From Hofstenia miamia (Eukaryota; Xenacoelomorpha; Acoela; Hofsteniidae), in NCBI GenBank assembly GCA_900660155.1, contig CABFPE010000244.1, forward strand, positions 420,991 to 444,417: DNA of 23,427 nucleotides, in the 5' to 3' direction. Below, piece after piece: positions 8,898 through 18,746 of this stretch. The translations under genes were made by a program, and so were the position numbers. Positions within the stretch are counted from its first letter, which is position 1, and the number at the start of each line of letters is the position of its first letter. The notes beneath the pieces are model-generated. The model saw only the letters and a program-made list of their open reading frames with translations, was not told the DNA's origin and searched no databases.

Positions 8898-9380
8898 ATG
8901 CATGTTCTTCCCTTATCCTTATGTATGGAATACTTTGATTTGTGTCTTTTTAACAAACTTTTAACTGGTAAGTATAATTTAAATCCTTCTTCATTTATTT
9001 TATTCTATTCTCCTGGTGTTAAGGGTCTAATTTCATCTAAGCACTCACTGTTTAGGAATGTTCCCATAAAAAAGTGCAAGCCTGTTCAAAACTATTTGGT
9101 TCGGATTGTTCCCTTGGCAAATTATATTCACTTGTCGTTAAGAATAAACCTTTTTGATAAAACAAATTCAGTTAAAAAATCCCTACAAAAATTATATTGG
9201 AACTATTTTGTTAATTCTTACAAACTTGAAAGCAGCTGCACACAACATTTGATATGTTCAATTATCAGTTTTATTAGCCATTTCTTTTTTATGGTAGTTT
9301 GTACATTATTATTAATATTTTCTTTACTTGTATTTTACAAGATTAATTAAGTCTATAAATAAATAAAGAAATAGTAAAAT
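8898..9380 (+). pseudogene. C-terminal end of a LINE ORF2 (5'-truncated)
   Basis: A 150-codon open frame (stop at 9348-9350). The opening LPLSLCMEYFDLCLFNKLL, then NLNPSSFILF, YLVRIVPLANY and SVKKSLQKLYWNYFVN match the region after the RT thumb in CR1/jockey-type LINEs (LPLSxRxExxDLxFxxK ... YFNRIVxLWN ... SFKxxLxxYYxN). An in-frame TAA lies at 8892-8894, so the ATG is not a real start: this is a truncated insertion. A short AT-rich 3' tail with AATAAATAAAG (about 9357-9368) follows. The frame itself has no stop, so it is probably younger than the copy at 4898-6636, or the missing C-terminal part of that copy. Confidence 0.65.
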
Positions 9381-9699
9381 GTTTGTTTACTTACACTATG
9401 GAATTAAAATGTCATTTATTTAAACTTTTAATCAATTATATATTTTCAACAAAATAGTAAGCAATACAAACATACCTTAGTTATCAGATTTACCTCTACC
9501 TCTTGGTTGCTAAATTTGAATTTGCCGCAATCCGCAATCAACAAAATCTTTTTTGAATATTTTTATTGCTAATTTAGCATACAAAATTGAACGCAATTTT
9601 TTCAAAATAATTTATAATATTGCACTTTAAAAAATAAACACTCCCATCGCTATTTATAAATTAGTTAGATCTCAATATAGTTTTATTGTCTTTTAAAAT
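9381..9699. other. AT-rich noncoding stretch
   Basis: No recognisable feature. It ends at a pyrimidine-rich stretch leading into the open frame at 9700-9957. Confidence 0.4.
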
Positions 9700-9957
9700 T
9701 TGAAAATTTCTAAAAGTCCAAGGTATAGTATTTTTTCAGGTCAAAGCATTTTGCCAGTTTTGCAAAAAAATATTGATGTGGTTTTATGTCAGTGTTCGCT
9801 TGAATCATTGGAGAACATTAGTAGACTTGAATCCTCAACGTCCATCGTGCTCACATGCTTGTACATATTAGGGGTCAACGCACTCTTAGATCTTGTTGGA
9901 ATTAACTGTTTGATGTATGCGATAAAATATATACAGTTATTTGAAAAGCGCTTTTAG
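9700..9957 (+). CDS. Unrecognised open frame, possible orphan exon
   Basis: An 85-codon frame ending in TAG. From about 9740 to 9950 it is less AT-rich than its surroundings. A strong acceptor-like TATTTTTTCAG ends at 9739, so the coding part, if real, might begin at 9740 as a terminal exon. The peptide has two close cysteines (CQCS) and a hydrophobic stretch, VLTCLYILGVNALLDLVG, that could be one membrane segment. No family was recognised, and there is no AATAAA shortly downstream. It could equally be a chance frame or a transposon scrap. Confidence 0.2.
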   Translation: MKISKSPRYSIFSGQSILPVLQKNIDVVLCQCSLESLENISRLESSTSIVLTCLYILGVNALLDLVGINCLMYAIKYIQLFEKRF

Positions 9958-11669
9958 GCTACAAATCTACATTTGAAATATAAATAGGCCTATGTTTACA
10001 AATTTTACATAATCGCCTTCAATCTATGGCACAATACCGCTTCCACTAACATCGTTATAAGATGGTAACCAAAATGTTAATACGGTTAATATGGTAAATT
10101 AGATTAAAACGTTATAGTATCGTTTAGGATTAAACCAAACCATTAATAATTTATACAATACCGCATTTCAGATCGCACTGTATTGAGTAAATAATGGGAA
10201 TGACGAATAAATCTAGCCAATTAAAACATTAACAACCAAAAGAGGCCGTTAAATCAGCAGATATTCTGGGTTATTGAGTTTACCCAAGCGTGTAGAGGGA
10301 GAAAATTTTGATATTAAATTCGCATGTGAGGAGCTGTATCGGATGGACTTCTAGGAAGACCCCTATTGTCTTTTGGAGTATCTGAGGACGCGATTAACCT
10401 TCAATCACATTTCCATTATTTGCAACTTGAGTAAGTAGGCATATCTCCTTCATTCTACAGCAAACTACAAAGTTGCCAATGTACCTGATGCAGTGTGGAA
10501 AGAAGCTTTTCGCAACTCAGCAAGTTACTTCAGAAAGTCAGGAAATTTTTTAATAAGTTTTACATAAAAGTTAACATGAAAAAAAATAGGTTAATTTTCA
10601 AAATTCTTATAGGTTAATTTGTGGTTGCCCTAGTTATAAGTTATCTTTTTTGCACTGTCTAATAAATTCGCAGCTCTTCCTGTATACATTTTGGGTGATA
10701 AGTAGATTGCAAAATCAGTCATTTATTAGGGTCACGCAATTCTGTTCTACACATTCTAGTTCACCTCTAAAAATAGTTGTATTTAATAATAGTCACGCTT
10801 AACAAAGAAATTCAGTTGAATTATAATCTCTGATATTTGCAATAAGATTTTTTTAATTTGATAGGCAATCGACTCAGGTTTTACCTAAAAGTACGATTCT
10901 ACAGTTTGCAATTCGAAAATCTATATATTCAACTCTATTATGCAAATAACTGTTTGGATATGTAAAGTAAGTTAACTCTCTCCAAGCTCTCGAACTTTCC
11001 TATAAAATAGATAGTTTATATTAGAATTTCATTCATTTTGTATTAGAGAAATATACGCTCTCAAAATATATTGTTTTTGAAATTGAAAGCGAATAGTTCA
11101 CTTAATCTTTAAATTTAGAGGTTCTGATCCTGATTCTGATCTCTGATTCGATTGACCACGGACGATGCTAGTTATAGTTATGATATGAGCACAGCTTCAT
11201 AAAGAGCGTCTAGGAGCTGTAATTTCTCTCCAAACTGGGAAATCCTTCATCAAAGCTACTGAAAAATTTGCAAAATCACATTTGTTAACATTTGAGATTA
11301 TAAGTGTTTAATAGCAAGAAGTAGAGCAGGCTTTGAAATGAGTAATCCTTTTTTAGTCCTTCCTCAAATTAACCCGGCCACTGATCATTTATGAAACATG
11401 TTAACACTACAAACAGATAACGATCTCTTTGCATGACAAAAGGTTTGACGGAGCAGACTAAAATCTAGATTTCAAAAAATTTTGATTAATCTCAATAGAA
11501 TTCGGTTTGAAAACGGCAGCAATGTCACCAAGATATTCAAAGGTATATGTTTTTTCAGCCATAACTAGCTGGTCAGTAGTGGGAAAACTAAATGGCTTGT
11601 TATATATTAGTTGTCATACGCAATAAAACAATAATATTCCATTTTTCAATGTTACATTAAAACATACAC
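9958..11669. other. AT-rich noncoding stretch
   Basis: About 1.7 kb without a recognised gene. One patch (about 10278-10434, plus) reads as LPKRVEGENFDIKFACEEL and further codons, interrupted by one TAG. It is mildly protein-like and could be a dead exon, but no family was recognised. Confidence 0.35.
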
Positions 11670-12034
11670 ATATAATCATTGATTAATATCAACTTTATTG
11701 AATGACTGATCCAATCAAAAAACTTCCACACGAATTGACCCTACAAAAATTGACAAAATCCGACGCATTTTGATCCTTGCCTTGGAGTCGTAGAGATAGA
11801 TACTGCGGTTCTTGGGCACAGCAGAAGTTATCTTTAGGGTATTGACATTTAATTAAACTGTATCTAAATTTGTCTGTTAGCACTGGCAATAAGTTAAACA
11901 TAATTGAGCACCATATCAACACTTCCACTGAGCACATGAGCATTTGCACTGAATGTGGATGGAATACTCAAGTCTGAAGATACTGCTGCATATCTTTTAG
12001 TGCTGGAACCACCGTCGTTAGATAGAAAGTCGAC
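11670..12034 (-). CDS. Candidate terminal coding exon with 3' UTR, unknown gene
   Basis: On the minus strand an acceptor-like TTTCTCCTAG ends at 12035. From 12034 a 46-codon frame runs to a TAA at 11894-11896. Its peptide begins VDFLSNDGGSSTKRYAAVSS and ends GSVDMVLNYV. The stretch is noticeably less AT-rich than its flanks. About 200 nt of untranslated sequence follow, then AATAAA at 11694-11699, a sensible last-exon layout. The codon just before 12034 is an in-frame TAG, so the frame needs splicing to make sense. The protein family was not recognised and no upstream exons were found between here and the right SDR gene. Alternatives: a pseudogene fragment or chance. A competing 84-codon frame (11695-11949, minus) overlaps in another phase. 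Confidence 0.35.
11694..11699 (-). promoter_or_regulatory. Candidate polyadenylation signal
   Basis: The minus strand reads AATAAA about 195 nt after the stop at 11894. It supports the terminal-exon reading, though such hexamers are common by chance here. Confidence 0.35.
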
Positions 12035-14031
12035 CTAGGAGAAACTTGGTTGAATTAGTTTATTTTTTGATATCTTAATTAGAATTCAATAATTAAAGCT
12101 ATATTTGAGGTTCCATACAAGACCAATTCTACTCTCTTGTTATTTGTAATCTACTTCCTGTGTGATACTATTGAAATACTAATTAAAAATGATTACAAAT
12201 ATTGCGGTAAGGAATGTTTCAACATAAAATTCGATTGTAATAAGTTTATCAAATTGTAAAAATGTATTTCCTATATACATGCATGTATAATTTATAGGAA
12301 TAGAAATGGAAAATTTACACATCAATTAAGCATCTGAATATCATCTTGGAATGATCATGATTATTAATTTTGACATCATAGTTTCTAATCAGGATGAACT
12401 AGATTGCTCAGCAAAATGTCTCCTGCATTTGTTAATTCAATGATACGACATGAATGTTAGGAAGCCAGCATAATTAAAGCAGTCCTTTATTAATGATCAT
12501 TTAAAATGTATATTTATAAAAAACTAAAAATAACACAAACATTAATTTATTAAAACTATATTCCCACGCCAATGGCAGATTATCTCAGTCTGTAGTAATA
12601 AATTAACTTTAAGCATGATGGAAAAAATTTTTAATTTATGTTGTAAGCAATGATGCATTCTGTAGAGAGGATTTAAAAATTACAACTATGCAAACTATTG
12701 TTTTGTATGAAATGCATGATGAAGGAATATAATAGAATTTGTTTTTCATAACACTGTGCCCGAATGTTACATTAAGAAGTGCAAATTGATTTTTTGTACC
12801 ATTAATACTAAGTCATTTGATAGACAGTATTTTAATCAAGAATCGGAAACGATCCTATATATCATTGATGCTTTTAATATAAATATTTCTTATATTATTG
12901 AAAAGGAAAATACTAACTGGAAACAGGAACTTACGTTCATTTTTCTCATTATAAACGATTGTGTGTGAAATTTCAGCAAAATTTTATAAGAAAGGACCAA
13001 TAGTTATCCTCCCAATCAACATTTATGCATCAATTGAAAAGCAAATTTCTATGGGCATAGCACTACTTATTTTGATGCTGTTCATTATTAACAGTAATGT
13101 GTTAGAAATCCAAGACATTATGTTATAATTCTTGATTAGTATGAAGAATGCCTATTAAAGATTGCCTGGGTGACCAGACTAGGATTCTGCAGAACAGTCT
13201 AGTCCCATGGGACCAAAATTGAATAGGATTGGTATGAGTATGTTGCTGGAATAAAAAATGAATGAACTGAGCCAACGTATTTCAGAATGTTACTCATAAT
13301 TTTTGATAATTTTGGCTAAAATTAAAGTTATGCATTGGAATCAACGGGACTATGCACCAAAAACATTTTATTAGACAGGGAATGAACCCAAAAAGTTTTG
13401 CCCCTCGAAACCATAGACCAAGCTCTTTCAACCTGGGAAAATCACCAAGTTATCCGTATATGTTAGCCCATTAACCAATAAATTTAAAAGTGAATATAGA
13501 CTTATGGAATGTAACTTGCCATTAATAGTTCAAAAAAATGACATTCAAAATGGAAAAATATAAATTCAAATATACTAATTATAACATATAATTTAATGTT
13601 TCACTATTTCTTTTTGTAGATTTCCCTTTGATGAGATATATGTTTTGCAAAAAGTCACCATGTCTAACTTATTCCAAAAACACTGGATAAGTCATTCTTG
13701 TGTAAGAGCAGTTTGGGAAAGGGTTACCTTCCCCCAGCCTCTTAAAAATCATGGACATATAAAGGTGAATATATATATATGATGAAATCCATCCATCAAA
13801 AATACAATCACCTTACAGCTCATATATATAAATTGATGAATTCTTTTCCCATCGACACTTTCTTCTTGTATTTGAGGAACCATACATCTTTCATGATATC
13901 ACTAATACACGTGTCTGTACTTTGTTCTGTGAATATCTTCCCAATCAAAGTTATGGGCCTTCTTAATATTAAGCTTTAAAGGAGTTATGTTTTGTGCTAT
14001 CTATCCCAACCTTCAAAATATTTCTTTTAAA
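12035..14031. other. Mostly noncoding, with an imperfect hairpin and a palindrome
   Basis: About 2 kb with no firm gene. TATACATGCATGTATA (12274-12289) is a perfect 16-bp palindrome flanked by CCTATA and TATAGG. At about 13165-13215 a GC-richer patch contains GACTAG and CTAGTC as an inverted pair, possibly part of a short interspersed element. Minus-strand patches at about 13310-13455 and 13640-13750 are weakly open but match no family known to me. Confidence 0.35.
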
Positions 14032-14710
14032 TCTCAGTATGGATTTATGTCACATAAACCTACAGCACTTTCATTTCTGTGATTTCTCTGATCATAATTA
14101 TACTGCTTTTGGACTTTGACTTGAATTTAAGAAAGTCTTTGCTGAAGTTCTTATTAATTCCTACAGCTTAAAATTTGAAAATAGCTTTTCTTTATGATCT
14201 CTCATCGGCTGTTAGTTCTGGTCTACCACAAGGAATGATTCATTGGACCACTTCTCTTCACAATATTATCTATGATTTTATGACACATGTGTCCAACTCT
14301 AATTCTGAATATATGTCATATGTTGCTAGCATTCACTTTTTCTCTCTCTGTTTTGAATAGCATCCAGTCATGCATACTTCAGGTAGAATTTTTGTCATCT
14401 ATTAATAGACTTCCATTCAATATTTTTAAAATTGAGGCTCTTCTTTTCTTTTCTACTAAGGCAATTGTACCTCTTGTTTTCTATCTAATCAATATTCCAA
14501 TCCCTTTTACCCCAATGTTTGCAATTTTACTGTAATAAAATCCCTCTCACATATGGTCAGCCATATTGCATTAGAAACAAAGAATTTCTTTTCTACTCTT
14601 TATTTAGTCAATGATAAGTTCAATGAATTCTTCTTCCAAGTTTATTTTCTTTAAATCAATATATTTTTTAACCCTCTGCTATAATTCCCAATTGTGGATT
14701 CTAATCTCTA
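14032..14710 (+). pseudogene. Heavily decayed LINE reverse transcriptase (plus strand)
   Basis: RT landmarks survive in order, in shifting frames: SQYGFMSHKPTALSFL (14032-14079, normally QxGFRxxxST), SGLPQG (about 14217-14234) followed in another phase by FIGPLLFTI, YMSYVAS (about 14311-14331, where the YxDD box is expected), INRLPFNIFKIEALLFFS (about 14401-14454, normally NxLxLNxxKT), LINIPIPF (about 14485-14510), SHIALETK (about 14561-14584), and possibly a further block near 14650-14700. The catalytic Asp-Asp is lost. The order fits a jockey/CR1-like non-LTR RT. Each motif alone is weak; the collinear set is what supports the call. It faces the minus-strand RT at 15167-15838. Confidence 0.55.
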
Positions 14711-15166
14711 CTTCATCTATTAGTCTTGACTGGCTGGATTTTCCCTTCTTGCCAAGCTTAACTAAAATTTTTCTTAAGGCACAGAATTTGCCAATTTCCC
14801 TGTACCTCATCTTTCTTGACATCACTTTCCTCATCAAATTACTTGTTGGCTTTAGGAATTTGATTATCCCAATTTTCTTAAATGCACCAAAACTGCATAT
14901 AATGCTTGCGCTTCCTTTAATATGTTGCTTTATCTCTCTCACACCCATAGATCAACACGTCCTGTAATAATTTCTACTTAATGTTTTTGTGAATCTCATT
15001 ATCTAAAATCTAAAAATTTATTGTTGTTCTAACCCTCAAATCTTTAAAAATCACATTTTTTCTCTCTTCATTTTCTCAATTTGGTTTTCAATATCAATGA
15101 GATTTCATCCCATTTTGAACTTGCACCTCCTGTCACTCACTTCTCTAATTTTGTTGGTAAAATACA
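14711..15166. other. Unassigned stretch between two converging LINE remnants
   Basis: Open frames exist on both strands (14611-14967 plus; 14679-14948 minus), each the shadow of the other. The minus-strand peptide is basic (SRKMRYREIGKF and so on) and could be decayed RT C-terminus, but no motif was recognised. It probably contains the 3' parts of one or both retroelements. Confidence 0.35.
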
Positions 15167-15836
15167 TTACAAATATTTATACCCTATACCTGTCTTCTTT
15201 AACTTTTCTGTGATAGGGATTAAGCTAACTACAAACAGTAGCGGTGCTAAGCTGTCTCTCTGGAATATACCCGGTTTAAACTTCAGTCTTCACTTTCCCA
15301 TCTCTCTCCCTAGAAACTCAACCCATTTCCATGAAACTCCATTTGTTTCTAGCATCCTCAATACCCACCTATGTGATATGCTGTCATATGCCTTCCTGTA
15401 GTCTATCCATACCATTACTAAGTTTGTCTTCTTTCTTCTACAATTCTCCACTACTGCCTGGTCTATCAACAACTGATCTTTGCATCCTCTCGTCTTTGTC
15501 CTACATCCTTTCTGCTTCTCTGGTATCAACCTGTTCTGTTCTAAGTAGCATGCCAGCCTACTTGAAATCACAGAAGTTAGCAATTTCCAAGTTGTTGGCA
15601 GACATATTATTGGCCTAATGTTGCTTGCCTAACTTCCTTTCTTTGGGTCCTTCTGTATCAGGAATGTCCTTCCTACTACCATCCACTCTGGACACCCACT
15701 CACCACACACTCCTTCAATGCTAATGCTGGTCTTTCATGAACACTCTCGAAATTCTTCAGCCAATACCCATGTACCTCATCTCTGCCTGGCGCCTTTGAA
15801 TTCTTCATCTTCTTTAGAGCCTTCTTTAGCTTAGCA

Positions 15837-15838
<2 letters not shown>
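15167..15838 (-). pseudogene. Non-LTR reverse transcriptase fragment, R2/NeSL-like group
   Basis: A single minus-strand frame of 224 codons, broken only by TAG at 15629-15631 and TGA at 15290-15292 (consistent with TGG to TGA). It shows MKNSKAPGRDEVHGYWLKNF, IQKDPKKG, NIRPIICLPTTWKLLTSVIS, IPEKQKGCRTKTRGCKDQLL, motif A VWIDYRKAYDSISHRW (catalytic Asp in WIDY) and GIFQRDSLAPLLFVVSLIP (normally GIFQGDS). This RT type, with KDPxKGN..NYRPIxCLPxxWKLLT and QKGCRxxxRGxKDQLL, is widespread in marine invertebrates and often annotated as R2-like; exact clade is uncertain. The YxDD box and everything after it are lost. The 5' edge abuts an ATT microsatellite. Confidence 0.85.

Positions 15839-15892
<54 letters not shown>
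15838..15892. repeat. (ATT)n microsatellite at RT 5' edge
   Basis: About 18 TTA units. On the minus strand it immediately precedes the RT frame, in phase as ATA codons, so it sits at the 5' truncation end of that element and not at its tail. It may derive from the tail of an older element into which the RT inserted. Confidence 0.9.
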
Positions 15893-15894
<2 letters not shown>

Positions 15895-16339
15895 GATTAT
15901 TACTATTTATTATATGTATATTCTATGATTGTTATGCTTGTTAGTTTTCATTTAACATGAATCTCACATGTTGTACTTTTTTTCCAAATCTTAATGTAAT
16001 TATAATAGCTAAACCAAGTTTGACAAATTATTTGAGTAATGTTCAATGTTATAAGCTTGATTGATATTTACGCAAAGAATTCAAACATTTTCTCAATTTT
16101 TTGTAAAAATAGATATTTTCAATCATGTTTCCCTTTGAAGAGGCTGCTAAAGACTATCTTCATGAATATTCATGTAAATGAATATAATTCTGAGTGAAAA
16201 TACATATTATTTAGGAAATAGCTACAATAAACTTCTAAGCTCCATTACTTTAAAGAAATTTAAATTAAATTATCCATTAAGCAGTTGCTTTTCAAATTTT
16301 GAATGCCTAAACATTATAAAACGAATGATATTATCCACC
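15893..16339. other. AT-rich noncoding stretch
   Basis: No recognisable gene or repeat. Short open frames here lack any family feature. Confidence 0.4.
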
Positions 16340-16620
16340 TTTGACTTTGTACATGGCACACGTTGTTGGGTTAGAGATTCCTATCTACATGTAGAAAAGC
16401 AGTTATAGTTTATTGTAAATCGCATGGGATTTAAACCTTATGTTATTTAATTCAAAATGGTCAATTTTTTTCAAGAACTTTTGTCATTGTCAAAGCAATA
16501 CAATTTAGTAAAAATTTTCAACGTTAAAGTCAAGCACATTCACCAATAAATCTCTCCATCTTAAAAAGTTTGGAAAAACTTTTTTTGTAAATGTGGAAAA
16601 CGGTTCCTCCTTAAAACTAG
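16340..16620. repeat. Degenerate noncoding duplication, unit A
   Basis: Shares several ordered blocks with 16925-17275: ACTTTGTACATGGCAC (16344; partner ACTTTGTACACGGCAC at 16931), AAATTTTCAAC (about 16512; partner about 17145) and TTTGTAAATGTGGAAAA then CGGTT (16584; partner 17236). The offset grows from 587 to about 652 nt, showing indels. An old tandem duplication or two copies of an unknown repeat family; no coding capacity. Confidence 0.6.
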
Positions 16621-16924
16621 CTTGATTTTTTGCGTTAATTTACATTCAATGTATATTTATGCAGCACATTGATGGCATTTATATCAGAACTAGCAATAAA
16701 ATTTTGAAAGGAAAAGTGTCAACTTCTTAGTACATGTAAAGTACATTTGTATAGCCACTACACCGTGGTTCAATTTTTTGCTTAACTCTAGATACCATGT
16801 ATACTTATGAGAAAATATAATGGAAAATATTTTAAAAATATTAACCTTAAACAGCCTGGTGATTTTTAAAAAAAATTCATGACGCTTATAGCTCAAAATC
16901 TATTAATGATGTGCTCAATTTGAA

Positions 16925-17275
16925 AGCCTAACTTTGTACACGGCACGCCTAAATGGGTTTGGTATATTTGTGCACATATCAAGAAACAGTCAAAGTTTTT
17001 TGTTGCCTCCAGGTGCTCAAAAACTTCTAAATTCATTAATACTAGGTATGGAGAGAATTTAAATCTTTTTCAAAAATTCGAAAATTTCTAGAAAAACTTG
17101 TTAATCTATTCAACAATCTCTGCCACAGCAATAAGCTTTAATAGAAATTTTCAACATTGCATTAATGTATGTTCCTCAATAGACCTACCCATACCCCAAG
17201 ATTTTCAAATTTGAAAATAGACTTGGAGAAAATTCTTTGTAAATGTGGAAAAACGGTTTGTCCTTTAAAGGTTAA
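16925..17275. repeat. Degenerate noncoding duplication, unit B
   Basis: Partner of 16340-16620, in the same orientation. The closest block is TTTGTAAATGTGGAAAAACGG (17236-17256), which matches unit A apart from one extra A. No terminal repeats are evident. Confidence 0.6.
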
Positions 17276-17757
17276 GAAACATTTGAGTTTCCAATCCAAA
17301 AATTTGACTTGTTGCTGTAAATCTAATTTATAACGTTGTAAAAATCGTTTTTAAACATTTATGGGCCTAGTGCATAACAGTGGTGTTTTCAACAAATCAT
17401 CAATAGAGGAAATGCCAACTGTTTTCTTTGATAGGTGCTTAGCATGAATGTAACTTTCATTTAAGATAAATATACCAAACCATATAGTGGGTGTCAAATC
17501 TCAGGCATTTACAAAAGCTAGAACTAAAGCAGAAGACAACATAAAAATGGTAATTTCCTACAATCCCTTGAAGAGTTGACTATAATGAAATGTTACCGAA
17601 CATTAAAATCTGCGAATAGTACTTAATTAACGCGAATGGTGTCATTTAATAGTATGACTACCATTCGCTTGACATTGATCAACACAAAGCAAATATTTAC
17701 TCACCTATATTTATAAGGTAGCACCTATATTAGTTAATTAATGAATTTAATAATTGA
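17276..17757. other. AT-rich noncoding stretch downstream of right SDR gene
   Basis: No recognised gene. ATTAAA on the minus strand at 17746-17751 lies 69 nt past the right SDR stop and is the nearest plausible, weak polyadenylation signal. Confidence 0.4.
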
Positions 17758-17819
17758 AGTGTCAGCAATAAATATTTCTAAATTGCAGTAAACTAGCACT
17801 GTCAAATATCCATTTTTCC

Positions 17820-18539
17820 TCAAAGTGTATGACCTGAATCTACATAGAGAGCTTGGCCGGTTATCATCTTAGCTTTGTCACTTAACAAAAACAAAATTGC
17901 ATCAGTAATGTCATGCGTTGATGGAATTTGTCCCAAAGGCACGCTTTGTTCAAATGCTTTAAAATCTTCACTTTCAAAGTGTTTTCTTGTCAACTCAGTT
18001 TCCACCAGTGTTGGACACACAGCATTAACGCGAATTTTATGCGGTCCAAGTTCAAAAGCCGCACTACGTGTCATTTGATTGACTGCAGCCTTGCAGCTGG
18101 AATAGACCATTGCACCTGCATTTGCTTTGACAGCAGCAATCGAGGAAATGTTTACTATACAACCTGAACGATTTGCCTCAATGAGTTTCTTGGAAAATGC
18201 TTGAGTTAAATGTAAAGGAGCGGTGATATTCGTTGCTATTGTATCTACAAGAGCATCTTTTGAAACTTGATGGCATACCTCCGGTATAAACATGGCTGCA
18301 TTGTTGATCAACCCATCAACCTCTTCAATACCATTAATCCATTCCTCAACTGATTTCCAGTCTGTTACATCCAAGCATGTTGCCTTCATTGTTGGATATT
18401 CTGAAATCAGTGCATCTAATCGCTCTTTGCGTCTACCACATATGTAAACTGTTGAGCCTTCATTTGCTAATCTAATAGAGATATCTCGTCCAATGCCACT
18501 TGTAGCACCGGTGACTGCAAATGATTTTCCAACAAACAT
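17820..18539 (-). CDS. DCXR-like: Short-chain dehydrogenase, dicarbonyl/L-xylulose reductase-like (right copy)
   Basis: 239 aa, ending in TGA. Motifs: TGATSGIG (10-17), GRR (35-37, NADP(H) preference), NNAA (79-82, where the left copy has NNAG), tetrad Asn104, Ser133, Tyr146 and Lys150, and ELGPHKIRVNAV (163-174). The full tetrad suggests an active NADPH-dependent carbonyl reductase of the DCXR type; L-xylulose or alpha-dicarbonyl substrates are inferred from the family. It is 2 aa longer than the left copy (SE inserted near residue 190). The frame stays open upstream to 18713, but the Met at 18539 is preferred: it aligns with the left copy, gives the normal SDR N-terminus, and follows an acceptor-like TTTATTTAG by 8 nt. 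The 58 upstream codons are most likely intron or untranslated sequence. No introns interrupt the coding part. Confidence 0.94.
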   Translation of the reverse strand: MFVGKSFAVTGATSGIGRDISIRLANEGSTVYICGRRKERLDALISEYPTMKATCLDVTDWKSVEEWINGIEEVDGLINNAAMFIPEVCHQVSKDALVDTIATNITAPLHLTQAFSKKLIEANRSGCIVNISSIAAVKANAGAMVYSSCKAAVNQMTRSAAFELGPHKIRVNAVCPTLVETELTRKHFESEDFKAFEQSVPLGQIPSTHDITDAILFLLSDKAKMITGQALYVDSGHTL

Positions 18540-18560
18540 TTCCCCAACTAAATAAATTAT
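18540..18560 (-). promoter_or_regulatory. 3' splice or trans-splice acceptor before right SDR start
   Basis: The minus strand reads TTTATTTAG, ending at 18548, then TTGGGGAA and ATG. Motif and 8-nt spacing match the left paralogue, although the intervening 8 nt have diverged, which argues that the AG and its distance are functional. Confidence 0.5.
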
Positions 18561-18746
18561 ATCATGAAAGTTAAAGTAAAATTCTTTTAAATCCGCATGT
18601 GTAAGCGTTTCAGAAAAACTTTGCGTAAAGATTATATTTTGCAATGGTGTTTTTATCATAAATTTTATACAAAATTGCATTCTAAAATTTAATTGATAAC
18701 TCGTCATATACATAATTAAATAATAAATTCATTATATATTCAACTG

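Larger units (their letters stand above)
17758..18746 (-). repeat. Right copy of duplicated SDR gene block
   Basis: Direct-orientation partner of 1725-2648. It carries an extra stretch of about 65 nt upstream of the ATG (within 18590-18670) that the left copy lacks. Flanks beyond the block show no similarity by eye. Confidence 0.75.

Noticed and set aside
13150..13270. tRNA-derived SINE
   Set aside because: The patch has an inverted GACTAG/CTAGTC pair and a possible A-rich tail, but no convincing A-box or B-box promoter, so it was not called as a SINE.
14611..14967. 118-aa plus-strand frame of hydrophobic character
   Set aside because: Hydrophobicity arises from pyrimidine-rich sequence, a minus-strand frame overlaps it, and no motif was recognised beyond a possible RT tail at its start.
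15331..15834. Plus-strand frames over 15331-15618 and 15625-15834
   Set aside because: They are antisense to the minus-strand RT, whose motifs are unmistakable.
16178..16408. 76-aa plus-strand frame
   Set aside because: No family features. It overlaps the degenerate noncoding repeat unit A.
17875..18167. Plus-strand open frames across the right SDR gene
   Set aside because: Antisense shadows of the SDR coding sequence, matching the equivalent shadows in the left copy.
18540..18713. N-terminal 58-residue extension of the right SDR
   Set aside because: The left copy has no matching extension, the SDR fold starts at the Met at 18539, and an acceptor-like AG lies inside. Treated as intron or 5' untranslated sequence.
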